This document shows positions 37,603 through 45,647 of a stretch of DNA of 64,000 nt, piece by piece (within the stretch, counting starts at the first letter, position 1; the number at the start of each line of letters is the position of its first letter). Below the pieces are notes generated by a model. The model was not told the DNA's origin. It saw only the letters and a list, made by a program, of their open reading frames with translations, and made no database searches. The position numbers were made by a program, and so were the translations under genes. The DNA comes from Methylocella silvestris BL2 (GTDB taxonomy: Bacteria; Pseudomonadota; Alphaproteobacteria; Rhizobiales; Beijerinckiaceae), in contig NC_011666.1 in the NCBI RefSeq assembly GCF_000021745.1, forward strand, positions 3,933,001 to 3,997,000. The letters run 5' to 3'.

Positions 37603-38739
37603 TCAGCGCGGAGCGCGTTCTTCGAGCGGGTGGGTGCGAAGACGCAGCGGATCGTAGAACGGCGTCTTGACGACGCGGGCCTTGAAGCTGCCGCCATCGC
37701 CGCGGACTTCAACCTCTGTTCCAAATGACTTGAATTCTGGCGCGATATGAACCAGCGCCAGCGAACGCATCAGATGGCGGCTATAGGTCGTCGAATTGAC
37801 GACGCCGATTTCGCGGCCGTCTTTGAAAATCTTGGCGCCGGGCTCGACCGCCTCGTGATGGTCGATCTCAATACCGGCCTGTGCGGTCCGCACTTCGGCG
37901 CGGCGGCGCTCCAGCGCCTGCTTGCCGCGGAACGCGGGCTTGGAAAGATCGACAGACCAATCGACGCCCGCCTCCCATGGCGTGGTGTCGCCTTCCGGCA
38001 TGTCGAAGGGGAAGAACAAGAGGGCGCCTTCGACGCGAACGATGTCGAGGCAGGACCAGGAGACAGCCGTCGCGCCGAACGGCTTGCCGGCTTCGAGGAT
38101 CTGATCCCACAGGAACACGGCGTCGGCGGCCTTGCAGAAGACCTCATAGCCGCGCTCTGCCGAATAGCCGCCGCGGGCGATCGACACGTCGCGGCCAAAC
38201 AGGGTCGTGCGCTGATGCTCGAAGTAGCGCAGATCGGCAAGGTTCATTGGCGTATGCGGCGCCAGGATTTCGAGCGCCTTCGGCCCCTGCAAGGAGAGGA
38301 TATGCGTGTCATTATCCTTGCGGAATTGCACGTTGCGGCCTTCCGCGAAGGCGGGCAGAACGTCTTCCAGCGCGCCGCCGCCATGCGAGATGCGGTAGGC
38401 GTTCGGACCGTCGCAATAGACGAGCACGTCGTCGATGAGCGAGCCTTCGTCGTCGACGATGTTGCTGATTGAGGATTGGCCGGGCTTGATCCTGGCGATG
38501 TCGGAGGTCAGCATCGCGTTCAGCGCGGCGAGCGAGTCAGGGCCCGATACGTCAATGAGGCGCAGCGCGCTGACGTCGAACAGGCCTGCGTTATTGCGCA
38601 CGGTTTCGGTCTCGACATAGGGGTCGGCCGCATAGTTCTGCGGGATCGGCATGTCGTTCCACGAGGCTTCGAACTGGGTCCCAAGCGCTCTGTGGCGATC
38701 ATTCAAGATGGATTGTCGGGAATAGACGTGAGTGTTCAT
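37603..38739 (-). CDS. GcvT-like aminomethyltransferase family protein
   Basis: A 378-residue folate-dependent aminomethyltransferase homologue. Conserved blocks are AGLFDVSALRLIDVSGPDSL near residue 50, DDEGSLIDDVLVY near 95, LQGPKALEIL near 150, and GGYSAERGYEVFCKAADAVF near 190. ATG 38739 is preferred over the open frame to 38814. It precedes tmm by 41 bases in one unit. It probably uses tetrahydrofolate to accept one-carbon units released during TMAO or dimethylamine breakdown; glycine cleavage is less likely, as no gcvH or gcvP is near. Confidence 0.85.
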   Translation of the reverse strand: MNTHVYSRQSILNDRHRALGTQFEASWNDMPIPQNYAADPYVETETVRNNAGLFDVSALRLIDVSGPDSLAALNAMLTSDIARIKPGQSSISNIVDDEGSLIDDVLVYCDGPNAYRISHGGGALEDVLPAFAEGRNVQFRKDNDTHILSLQGPKALEILAPHTPMNLADLRYFEHQRTTLFGRDVSIARGGYSAERGYEVFCKAADAVFLWDQILEAGKPFGATAVSWSCLDIVRVEGALLFFPFDMPEGDTTPWEAGVDWSVDLSKPAFRGKQALERRRAEVRTAQAGIEIDHHEAVEPGAKIFKDGREIGVVNSTTYSRHLMRSLALVHIAPEFKSFGTEVEVRGDGGSFKARVVKTPFYDPLRLRTHPLEERAPR

Positions 38740-38844
38740 CGCAGTGCCTTCTTGGTGGCGTTCCGTCCGCGTCAGGAGAGATCGTTGCGTCCGCTCTCCA
38801 TTTCCGCGGGACAATGGCGCCTAGCATCGTAAGCGTCAAGAAAC

Positions 38845-38858
38845 TTTCTTCTAAAGAA
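38845..38858. promoter_or_regulatory. Candidate operator, copy 1 (upstream of gcvT-like/tmm/tdm)
   Basis: TTTCTTCTAAAGAA, an AT-rich imperfect inverted repeat about 106 bases before the GcvT-like start. It differs at one base from the copy at 40747-40760 before the permease gene. The surrounding DNA is otherwise GC-rich. Confidence 0.5.
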
Positions 38859-38875
38859 TATTATGTTGCATTGCA

Positions 38876-38904
38876 TGGCCCCGGGAAGGCGTTCCCCGGG
38901 GCCT
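38876..38904 (-). terminator. GC-rich hairpin after the permease gene
   Basis: An inverted repeat GGCCCCGGG / CCCGGGGCC lies just after the permease stop in its direction of transcription. No T-run follows, so it may be a processed end or a weak terminator. It suggests that the permease and the gcvT-like/tmm/tdm genes are separate units. Confidence 0.45.
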
Positions 38905-38910
38905 CAAAAG

Positions 38911-40626
38911 TCAGAGCTGGAAGAACCAGTTCGACAGCAACAAAACGACCAATCCGCCGGCGAGGGTCAGATAGGGCAGCGCTCCGGCCCTTTTTACAGT
39001 AGCGGTTCCGTCGCCGATCTGCAGATCCTCAAAGGTCTCATGCGGGAACTTGCCGCCGTCCTGAATGTAATGCCGGTAGCAGAACACCGGAACGATCATG
39101 GCGGCGGTGATTAGGCCGGCCCAGAGTGCGATGGGATTCCACACCTTGGCGCCCGCCCCCATGAAGACGACGTTGACGAAGGCGAGAATCGCGGCGAGGC
39201 CGATGATCCAGTTCGGAGCCTTGTAGGGACGCGGCACATGGCCCGAATCGATGCGGTGGAGCCAGCCGGAGTTGAGGTTCAGGAAGTTGAAGATGATGTA
39301 GCCGCAATTCGACACCGCGAGGATGAAGAAGAAGCTGGTGGCGTCGGCGCAGGCGATGGCGAGAAGGATCAGGTTGAAGGTGAGATCGGTCCACATCGCC
39401 CGCGTCGGCGCGCCGTGCTCGTTGACATGGCTGAGGTAGCGCGGCAGCCAGCCGTCGACCGAGCCCTGATAGAGCGTGCGCGACGAGCCCGCCATGGCGG
39501 TCATGATGGAGAGGATGAGCGCCAGAATCATCAGCATCACAAGGATGCTTTCGATGAATTTGCCGCCGCCGACCATATGCGCCATGGCCTGCGCGACGCC
39601 AGAGCCGTCAACGATTGTGGGATCAAGCATGCCGGTCAGGCCAAGCACGCCCTGGAAGGTGAACGGGACCAGGATGAACAGGCCCATGCAGAGCAGCCCG
39701 GAATAGAAAATGGCCTTGAACGTATCCGTGCCGGGATTGCGGAATTCGCTGGTGTAGCAGACGGCGGTCTCAAAACCGTAGGTCGACCAGGCCGCGATGA
39801 ACATGCCGCCCAGGACGAGCGTCCAGCCCGCGATGTTCCAGCTGCCGGGATCTGGCGCAGAGGCCGCGGCGAGAGGAACGAGCGGCGAGAAATTGCTCCA
39901 ATCCACCTTGCCGGTCAGCAGCGGGACGAGACCGACGATGACCATCGGAATGATGACGGTGAGGCCGATCCATTTCTGGACATTCGCGGTGCCAAGAATG
40001 CCGCGATGCTGGATGGCGAAAACCAGAAGCATCAGGACGGCGCCGACGAAGAAGGAGGCGTTGAACGAAAAGCTGACCGGGCCGATGCTATGGGTGAAGG
40101 CGGTCCACTCGCGGATCGCCGGGGTCAGCGCCGCGACGGCGGCCGCTGTCTTATCGGCGTCCGAACCCGCGATGCTCGCGCCATGGGCCGCGATCCATTG
40201 CGCCACTTCGGGGCCGGCGGCCAGCGGAACGGGGGCTAGAGCATTGAGAATATAGGCTGCCGCAATCGAACAGCCGAGCGAGAGGACGGGGCTCCAGGCG
40301 AACCAGTTGCACCACACCGAGAGCGGAGCGACGAGTTTGGCGTAGCGCACCCAGGCTGCGGCGCCATAGATGGAGGCGCCGCCTGATTTATTCGGGAACA
40401 ATCCCGCGATTTCGGCATAAGTAAAGGACTGTAGAAACCCAAGAATAATCGAAATGGTCCAGATCAGAAAGGCAAGCTTTCCGGTCGTTCCCGCGATTCC
40501 GCCAATAGAAAATAGAACAAGCGCCGGAACGCCGCTTGCTACCCAAAAGGCGCCGCGCCAATCGATCGTTCGATGAAGCGTTCCTTCCGTCTCAATTCCT
40601 GCCTTTGCCTCGGCTATGCTTGTCAT
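38911..40626 (-). CDS. APC-family permease, probable TMAO transporter
   Basis: A 571-residue amino acid/polyamine-type permease with about 12 membrane helices (for example VPALVLFSIGGIAGTTGKLA in the first, a consensus-like glycine-rich helix). It lies directly upstream of the gcvT-like/tmm/tdm genes. I recall that the permease in this position in M. silvestris was shown to carry TMAO; sequence alone supports only an organic cation or amine solute. ATG 40626 has an AAGGAGGG ribosome site, so the longer frame to 40653 is not used. A hairpin follows the gene. Confidence 0.82.
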   Translation of the reverse strand: MTSIAEAKAGIETEGTLHRTIDWRGAFWVASGVPALVLFSIGGIAGTTGKLAFLIWTISIILGFLQSFTYAEIAGLFPNKSGGASIYGAAAWVRYAKLVAPLSVWCNWFAWSPVLSLGCSIAAAYILNALAPVPLAAGPEVAQWIAAHGASIAGSDADKTAAAVAALTPAIREWTAFTHSIGPVSFSFNASFFVGAVLMLLVFAIQHRGILGTANVQKWIGLTVIIPMVIVGLVPLLTGKVDWSNFSPLVPLAAASAPDPGSWNIAGWTLVLGGMFIAAWSTYGFETAVCYTSEFRNPGTDTFKAIFYSGLLCMGLFILVPFTFQGVLGLTGMLDPTIVDGSGVAQAMAHMVGGGKFIESILVMLMILALILSIMTAMAGSSRTLYQGSVDGWLPRYLSHVNEHGAPTRAMWTDLTFNLILLAIACADATSFFFILAVSNCGYIIFNFLNLNSGWLHRIDSGHVPRPYKAPNWIIGLAAILAFVNVVFMGAGAKVWNPIALWAGLITAAMIVPVFCYRHYIQDGGKFPHETFEDLQIGDGTATVKRAGALPYLTLAGGLVVLLLSNWFFQL

Positions 40627-40746
40627 GGCGCTTTCCCTCCTTGCGGATTTCACGGGAACGTTGAGTGAAATAAGAAATCGCGGCCCATGGGATGAGCGCG
40701 GCGAATGTCCAGACGAAACATCGACGAGAATTAAAAGTCAAAAGAT

Positions 40747-40760
40747 TTTCTTTTAAAGAA
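40747..40760. promoter_or_regulatory. Candidate operator, copy 2 (upstream of the permease)
   Basis: TTTCTTTTAAAGAA, 13 of 14 bases identical to the copy at 38845-38858. It lies about 121 bases before the permease start, in the divergent region shared with the dimethylamine monooxygenase genes. A 10-base palindrome TTCGTACGAA at 40841-40850 is a related half-matching site closer to the plus-strand genes. Confidence 0.5.
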
Positions 40761-40856
40761 ACTCCTTTCGGCAAAATGCCTGCGATATAGGCGGAAAAGA
40801 CGGATCCGAGGCAGCTGCAGCCGAAAGAACGGTATGTTTCTTCGTACGAAATAATA

Positions 40857-40884
40857 TTGACAAGCATTGCCGGGCGCATAGGAT
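40857..40884 (+). promoter_or_regulatory. Possible sigma-70 promoter for the dimethylamine monooxygenase genes
   Basis: TTGACA at 40857-40862, then 16 bases, then TAGGAT at 40879-40884. The next gene starts at 41024, leaving a leader of about 130 bases in which I see no clear structured RNA. The palindrome TTCGTACGAA lies 6 bases upstream of the -35 box. Confidence 0.4.
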
Positions 40885-41023
40885 GACGTCGCTCGGCTCC
40901 AGCGGCGGGCGCCGTGAGCAATCGCGACGCACTATCCTTGCCGGCGGGCGACAAAACATCCGATCCTGCGCCGCTGCGCAAATTCAGTTTCCCACGATCG
41001 CAACGACGGTCAAGGAGTCCGAT

Positions 41024-41611
41024 ATGCCCGTTTCCGGAATTGTCAGCCGGCCGACCTATGGGCCGCTGACGATCGACCCCGCCGGCCGGCGTCACCTTTT
41101 TGTCGCCGATCACGCCTTCGAGCCAGATCCGAGCGTCTTTGCCGCGCTCCCTGCCGAGGCGCCGGTCGAGCTCTGGCGCGCGCTTGGCGAGGCTCGCATC
41201 GGCTCTGGCGCCAGTCCCCGGGCCAACGCCCTCTCGCGCGATTTTCGGTCGACGACGCAGCTTCTTGACGCGCTTGTCTATCGTCTGGAACGTGAGCGCG
41301 TCGGTCTGAGGCTCTACGCCGTTGGCCTCGAATCTTTCGTCTGGGACGTCGCGAGGCTCGCCCGCGAACTTGGCATGGACAGCAGCGAATATCGGCTGTC
41401 GCATGTCGGCTCAAACCGCCGCCGCGTCTATTGCGTTCACTGCCGCGCCATCACCGAGAATGTCGCGACCAATGTCGTCGCCTGCAGCGGCTGTGGCGCA
41501 AATCTGTTTGTCCGCGATCATTTCTCGCGCCGGCTCGCCGCTTTCATGGGCTTCCAGATCGATGCGGAAGCTCCCGGCGAGGTTCCCCCGATCGAAGAGG
41601 CCTTTCCATGA
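41024..41611 (+). CDS. Zinc-ribbon subunit of dimethylamine monooxygenase (DmmA-family type)
   Basis: A 195-residue protein whose C terminus has a four-cysteine ribbon (CVHCRAITENVATN followed by CSGCGANLFVRDHFSRR), suited to bind zinc or iron. The N-terminal 130 residues are a mixed alpha/beta part with no named domain. ATG 41024 follows AAGGAG. It overlaps the reductase gene by ATGA and comes first in a three-gene unit with the reductase and DUF3445 genes. Homologous sets form the enzyme that oxidises dimethylamine to methylamine and formaldehyde. The subunit letter differs between authors, so I give no symbol. Confidence 0.78.
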   Translation: MPVSGIVSRPTYGPLTIDPAGRRHLFVADHAFEPDPSVFAALPAEAPVELWRALGEARIGSGASPRANALSRDFRSTTQLLDALVYRLERERVGLRLYAVGLESFVWDVARLARELGMDSSEYRLSHVGSNRRRVYCVHCRAITENVATNVVACSGCGANLFVRDHFSRRLAAFMGFQIDAEAPGEVPPIEEAFP

Positions 41612-42561
41612 GCGGCGCCGACCATCTTCCCCTGCGCGTGCGCGAAACCGAGCTGATTTCGCCGCTGCTGAAGCGCTTCGTATTTGAGGCGGCCGATGGC
41701 GGCGCGCTGCCGCCGGCCGGCGCCGGCGCCCATCTGCGCCTGACCCTTGAGGGAGAGGGACGGCGCTGGAAGAATGCCTATTCGATTGTTTCCGCTCCCG
41801 CCGACCGCAGCCATCTGGCGATCATCGTGCGTCGCGTCGCGCAGTCCCGCGGCGGCTCCGCCTTTTTGCATGAAACCGTCCATCCAGGCGCGGTTATCGC
41901 GGCGCATGAGCCGGGCAATCTCTTTCCGATGTCGCATATCGCGCGCAAGCATCTGATGGTCAGCGGCGGCATCGGACTGACGCCCTTTCTCGCCTATCTC
42001 AAGACCATCGAAGCGACCGGCGCCGACTTTGAATTGCGCCATTTCTGCCGCGATGAGGAAATTCCGACCTTCGAGCGGATGCTGTCCGGCTTCGACGCCG
42101 GCAAGATCACGATCCATCCGGCCTCCGCGCCCTTCGATCTGTCGCAGGCGCTCGCCGCGCAGCCGCTTGGAACGCATCTTTATACATGCGGTCCGGAGCC
42201 GCTGATGGAGCTGGTGCTCTCGGCTGCGCGCGATCACGGCTGGCCGGCCTCGAAGCTGCATTCGGAATCCTTCGGCGGCGCTCACGCCGGCGGCCTCCCC
42301 TTCACCGCCATCTTGAAGAAATCGGGTCTGCAGGTCGCCGTGCGCGACGACCAGACCCTTTTGGAGGCGATCGAGGAGGCGGGGCTCGAGCCCGACTGCC
42401 TCTGCCGCGGCGGCGCCTGCGGCGTTTGCCTGACGAATGTGCTCGAGGGCGAGCCGGATCACCGCGATCATTTTCTGGGCGGCGCCGAACGGGCGTCCAA
42501 TCGCTCGATCATGATCTGCGTGTCGCGGGCGAAGACGCAAACCATCGTGCTCGACCTGTAG
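41608..42561 (+). CDS. PDR/VanB-type ferredoxin-reductase subunit of dimethylamine monooxygenase
   Basis: A 317-residue electron-transfer protein. An FAD/FMN-binding barrel (WKNAYSIVSAPADRSHLAII) and an NAD(P)H-binding domain (LMVSGGIGLTPFLAYLKTIE, then HLYTCGPEPLMELVL) are followed by a C-terminal plant-type [2Fe-2S] ferredoxin with cysteines in CLCRGGACGVC and a fourth in MICVSRA. This is the order found in phthalate-dioxygenase-reductase-like proteins. It starts with an ATGA overlap on the zinc-ribbon gene. It should pass electrons from NAD(P)H to the haem subunit encoded next. Confidence 0.87.
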   Translation: MSGADHLPLRVRETELISPLLKRFVFEAADGGALPPAGAGAHLRLTLEGEGRRWKNAYSIVSAPADRSHLAIIVRRVAQSRGGSAFLHETVHPGAVIAAHEPGNLFPMSHIARKHLMVSGGIGLTPFLAYLKTIEATGADFELRHFCRDEEIPTFERMLSGFDAGKITIHPASAPFDLSQALAAQPLGTHLYTCGPEPLMELVLSAARDHGWPASKLHSESFGGAHAGGLPFTAILKKSGLQVAVRDDQTLLEAIEEAGLEPDCLCRGGACGVCLTNVLEGEPDHRDHFLGGAERASNRSIMICVSRAKTQTIVLDL

Positions 42562-42647
42562 GACTGGACCCAGAACCGGACCTCACGCTTCGCTGGCGTC
42601 GCGGGACGCCCGAAGGACTTGAGGCCGGAGTCAATCGGAGGATTCGG

Positions 42648-43703
42648 ATGAACCAGCGATTCAAGCCGGCGGAAACGTTCCGGCGCGACTTCACCTTCCG
42701 CAACAGCGACGAGGCGGTGTTGCGTTTCCCGTTTCCGTTTCCGGAAGATTCCTACATGTATTCGGTCAACATCGAGCCGCATACGCCGGGCGGCCCGACC
42801 GCAGCCTTTCAGGCCGCTTTCGACGTCGATGAGCATTATGTCGCCGAATGCGCGGAGCGGGCGATCGTGCTCGAGGAAGACCCGGGCCGCTGCAAGGTGC
42901 TGCCGCATATGATGGCGGCGCAGTGGGACACGCTCGAATTGATCATGGAGAGCTTGGCGCGCGACTATCCGCAGGATTTCTCCCTCACAAAGGAGGGAAC
43001 GAACTGGGTCTGGGAGAATCGCCCGCTCGGGATCAAGCAGTCCTTTGTGTTTGGCGACGCCAAAACCCTGCCCTGTGAGCCGTTCGAATATATCACCCGG
43101 CAGGCGCAGGGCGATTTTACATTACAGGATCAGCGCGAAGACAATCTCTTCGTCGATGGCGGCATGGTCACGACGCAGGCCGATTGGTCGCTCGAATTCA
43201 ACATCGGCATGACCTTCCATGAGTGGCACGGACCGGTGCCGCTCGCCCATCAGCTCGGCGTGTTCGATCGCGCGCTCAAATTTCTGATGAGGCTGCAATA
43301 TGGCCAGCCGGTGCGGCGACTCAACTGGACGATGACGATCAATCCGCGGCTCGATACAAGCCCCGAGAACTATCCGTTGTGGGGAACGGACCGCACGACC
43401 CTCACCCCGGAAAATGTTGCCGAAAAGGCGTTCTTGCGCGTCGAATTGCAGACGCTGTTTCGACTGCCGCGGTCCAATGCGATTCTGTTCGGCATCCGCT
43501 GCTATTTGCTCAGCGTCGGCGATATCGCCCGCGTCGAGAAATGGGGCAAACGGCTTCATCGCGTGTTGCGCGATCTGCCAACCGAACTGCAGGACTATAA
43601 GGGATTGACCCGCTACCGGCAGACGGTCGTCGATTATCTGGCGCCGCTTGACGACGGCGCCATGCTGCCGAGCGGCATCGCGCCCGGCCAGTCGACGCTC
43701 TGA
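42648..43703 (+). CDS. DUF3445 haem-dependent oxidative N-demethylase subunit
   Basis: A 351-residue catalytic-type subunit of the DUF3445 family, which includes a haem-dependent dimethylamine N-demethylase. Conserved-looking blocks are RFPFPFPEDSYMYSVNIEPH near residue 27, DYPQDFSLTKEGTNWVWEN near 105, RQAQGDFTLQDQREDNLFVD near 150, and VRRLNWTMTINPRLDTS near 225. ATG 42648 follows a CGGAGGA site, 86 bases after the reductase. With Tmm and Tdm on the other strand it would continue trimethylamine breakdown to methylamine. The haem ligand cannot be assigned by eye. Confidence 0.84.
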   Translation: MNQRFKPAETFRRDFTFRNSDEAVLRFPFPFPEDSYMYSVNIEPHTPGGPTAAFQAAFDVDEHYVAECAERAIVLEEDPGRCKVLPHMMAAQWDTLELIMESLARDYPQDFSLTKEGTNWVWENRPLGIKQSFVFGDAKTLPCEPFEYITRQAQGDFTLQDQREDNLFVDGGMVTTQADWSLEFNIGMTFHEWHGPVPLAHQLGVFDRALKFLMRLQYGQPVRRLNWTMTINPRLDTSPENYPLWGTDRTTLTPENVAEKAFLRVELQTLFRLPRSNAILFGIRCYLLSVGDIARVEKWGKRLHRVLRDLPTELQDYKGLTRYRQTVVDYLAPLDDGAMLPSGIAPGQSTL

Positions 43704-43845
43704 GGCGGCGCGCGCCGCGACGCAACAAGCAAGCAAGGCAGGATAATAGCGGTCCGCGGTTGGCCGCTGTACGACGGCGCACATCGCGGCAAGGAATTTG
43801 AGGGCACAAAGGGGGAGGTAACTGGGAGGGGTGCGGGAGAGCCGG

Positions 43846-44694
43846 ATGGTTGACAAGACGATGTTTGGCCTGCCGGTCAAACCCATCACGCGGCCGGTCC
43901 ACACAACGCCCTATGCGACCGCTGCCGGCGTTTTGATCGGTTATCCCGTCTTCCGCGATTGGCGCCGCCTGTACGATCCGTACAAAATGAAGGTCGAGCC
44001 AGCCAACCGGGAAAAATTTGCCGACATGAGAGACGCTCACGAGCGCTCCGTGACGCGGCAGCTGGATCTCATCCATCACCACGCCACGGGCAGGGCTGTG
44101 CTCGGGCAGATGAAGGCGAAGTCGCCTTCGGTGACAATTCTCCCCTATGTCTTTCAGGACATGCCTTGGGATTTTGACGAAATCGCGGTGGAGGATTTTA
44201 AGAGCGAGCGCAAGGCGACGATGAAGGGCCTCGCCTATGCAACGGATGATGACGGCGACCTGTTGCTCGGCGAGGGGACCGGCAGCAACGCGCTGATTTA
44301 CTACAGCACGACCCGCGTCACGTCGAAGGAAACCGCCGACCAGATTCTGCTGCACGAACTTCTTCACGCCTCGCGCGATATCCAGGGCGTGAATAGCCTC
44401 GTTCGCCTGGACGGAGGCTACAAGAATTTTGAAGAATTTTACGCGCAGGTCGTCGAGAATATCTACAGGTCGGAGGACCACAAGAGGCCGATTGATTACC
44501 ATGGTCATTATATCGACTCGGCGACGTTTCTGGATCTGAAACTCAGCACGTCGCCTCGTCTCCTGCTCGGCCTCATGCGGAAGACTCAGCCGACGCTCTT
44601 TGCCGCGCTCGCCCATGTGAAGGCGAGTTTCAACCCGATCGCGCAGGTCGACGTGGAAGAGAAGGCGTTGATCGCAAAAATCGAGCGCGGGTAG
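43846..44694 (+). CDS. Zincin metallopeptidase-like protein (M91/NleD-like)
   Basis: A 282-residue protein with a zinc-protease motif HELLH at residues 170-174, in [14 protein letters not shown]. The nearby [11 protein letters not shown] and [12 protein letters not shown] segments resemble the M91 family of effector proteases, in which a glutamate/aspartate downstream serves as the third ligand. No signal peptide is seen. ATG 43846 has a GGGAGA site; GTG 43831 is the alternative. It lies 142 bases after the dimethylamine monooxygenase genes but has no evident link to them. Low certainty on the subfamily. Confidence 0.6.
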   Translation: MVDKTMFGLPVKPITRPVHTTPYATAAGVLIGYPVFRDWRRLYDPYKMKVEPANREKFADMRDAHERSVTRQLDLIHHHATGRAVLGQMKAKSPSVTILPYVFQDMPWDFDEIAVEDFKSERKATMKGLAYATDDDGDLLLGEGTGSNALIYYSTTRVTSKETADQILLHELLHASRDIQGVNSLVRLDGGYKNFEEFYAQVVENIYRSEDHKRPIDYHGHYIDSATFLDLKLSTSPRLLLGLMRKTQPTLFAALAHVKASFNPIAQVDVEEKALIAKIERG

Positions 44695-44745
44695 GCGACT
44701 GCGCGCTCAGGCGGATCGCCGCTGCGTCTACCGACTCATCAGGCT

Positions 44746-45564
44746 CTAAACGGCGGTCGGCGTAATGCCGCCGTCGGCGCGCAGGACAGCGCCATTCGTT
44801 GCGGCCGAAAGCGGGCTCGCCACAAAGGCGACAAGGCTCGCGATCTCGTCCGGCTCGATCATGCGCTGGATCAGCGAGGTCGCGCGATGGTCGCGGAAAA
44901 ACTGCGCTTCGAGCTCCGCCGGCGGGGCGCTCGGGTCGGCGGCGACGCTTTTCAGGAAATCGACAATGCCCTCGGAGCGGGTCGGGCCGGGCAGGACGGA
45001 ATTGACCGTCACCCGCGTGCCTTTTGTGAGTTGCGCAAGACCGCGCGAGACGGCGAGCTGCGCCGTCTTCGTCATGCCGTAATGGATCATCTCGGCGGGG
45101 GTCATCAGAGCGGACTCGCTGGAGATGAAGATGATGCGCCCGAAATTTTGCCGCAGCATGGCCGGAAAATACTGCCGCGCCAGCCTGACGCCGCTGAGCA
45201 CATTCACTTCGAACAATCTGAGCCAGTCTTCGTCGGAAATATCGGCGAATGGCTTCGATTCATAGATCCCAAGGTTGTTGACCAGAATATCCACGGCGGG
45301 GACGACCGCCGTCAGCGTCGCCGCGCCCTTGGCCGTTGCGGGATCCGCCAGGATCGCGCGGATTTTGCCGCCAGATGCGGCGAGATCGGCAAGCGCTGAA
45401 TCAAGCTTGGCCTGCGTCCGGCCGCAGATGATCGTGTCCGCCCCCTCGGCCGCCAGTTTTCGCGCGATTTCGAGCCCGATGCCGGCCGTCGAGCCGGTGA
45501 CGAGAGCTGTTTTTCCGTGCAATTGCAGATCCACCGCGCTGCTCCTGTTTGAATTTAGCGTCAT
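44746..45564 (-). CDS. Short-chain dehydrogenase/reductase
   Basis: A 272-residue SDR. The cofactor motif TGSTAGIGLEIARKLA is near residues 24-39, NNLG near 95, the catalytic serine lies in FISSESALM, and the YxxxK motif is YGMTK near 160. ATG 45564 is chosen over the in-frame ATG at 45585. It diverges from the LysR-type gene across an 83-base gap that holds a strong palindrome, so it is the likely target of that regulator. The substrate is unknown. Confidence 0.88.
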   Translation of the reverse strand: MTLNSNRSSAVDLQLHGKTALVTGSTAGIGLEIARKLAAEGADTIICGRTQAKLDSALADLAASGGKIRAILADPATAKGAATLTAVVPAVDILVNNLGIYESKPFADISDEDWLRLFEVNVLSGVRLARQYFPAMLRQNFGRIIFISSESALMTPAEMIHYGMTKTAQLAVSRGLAQLTKGTRVTVNSVLPGPTRSEGIVDFLKSVAADPSAPPAELEAQFFRDHRATSLIQRMIEPDEIASLVAFVASPLSAATNGAVLRADGGITPTAV

Positions 45565-45615
45565 GGGCAAGCAATAAGCCTTCATCCGATAGGGTTGAAT
45601 GGCGCAGACATGCCT

Positions 45616-45644
45616 ATCATCTTGTCATTGAATGACAGGATGAT
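45616..45644. promoter_or_regulatory. 29-base palindromic operator between SDR and LysR genes
   Basis: A near-perfect palindrome centred on G45630: inner arms TGTCATT / AATGACA are exact, and outer arms ATCATC / GATGAT pair after one mismatch. It overlaps the ribosome site of the LysR gene (start 45648), so binding could repress the regulator itself and control the SDR gene. LysR sites with a T-N11-A core are common, and TGTCATTGAATGACA contains one. Confidence 0.75.
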
Positions 45645-45647
45645 GCG

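Noticed and set aside
40885-41023. Riboswitch in the 130-base leader of the dimethylamine monooxygenase genes
   Set aside because: I could not find conserved motifs of any riboswitch class I know; the leader may simply be a long untranslated region or the promoter may lie elsewhere.
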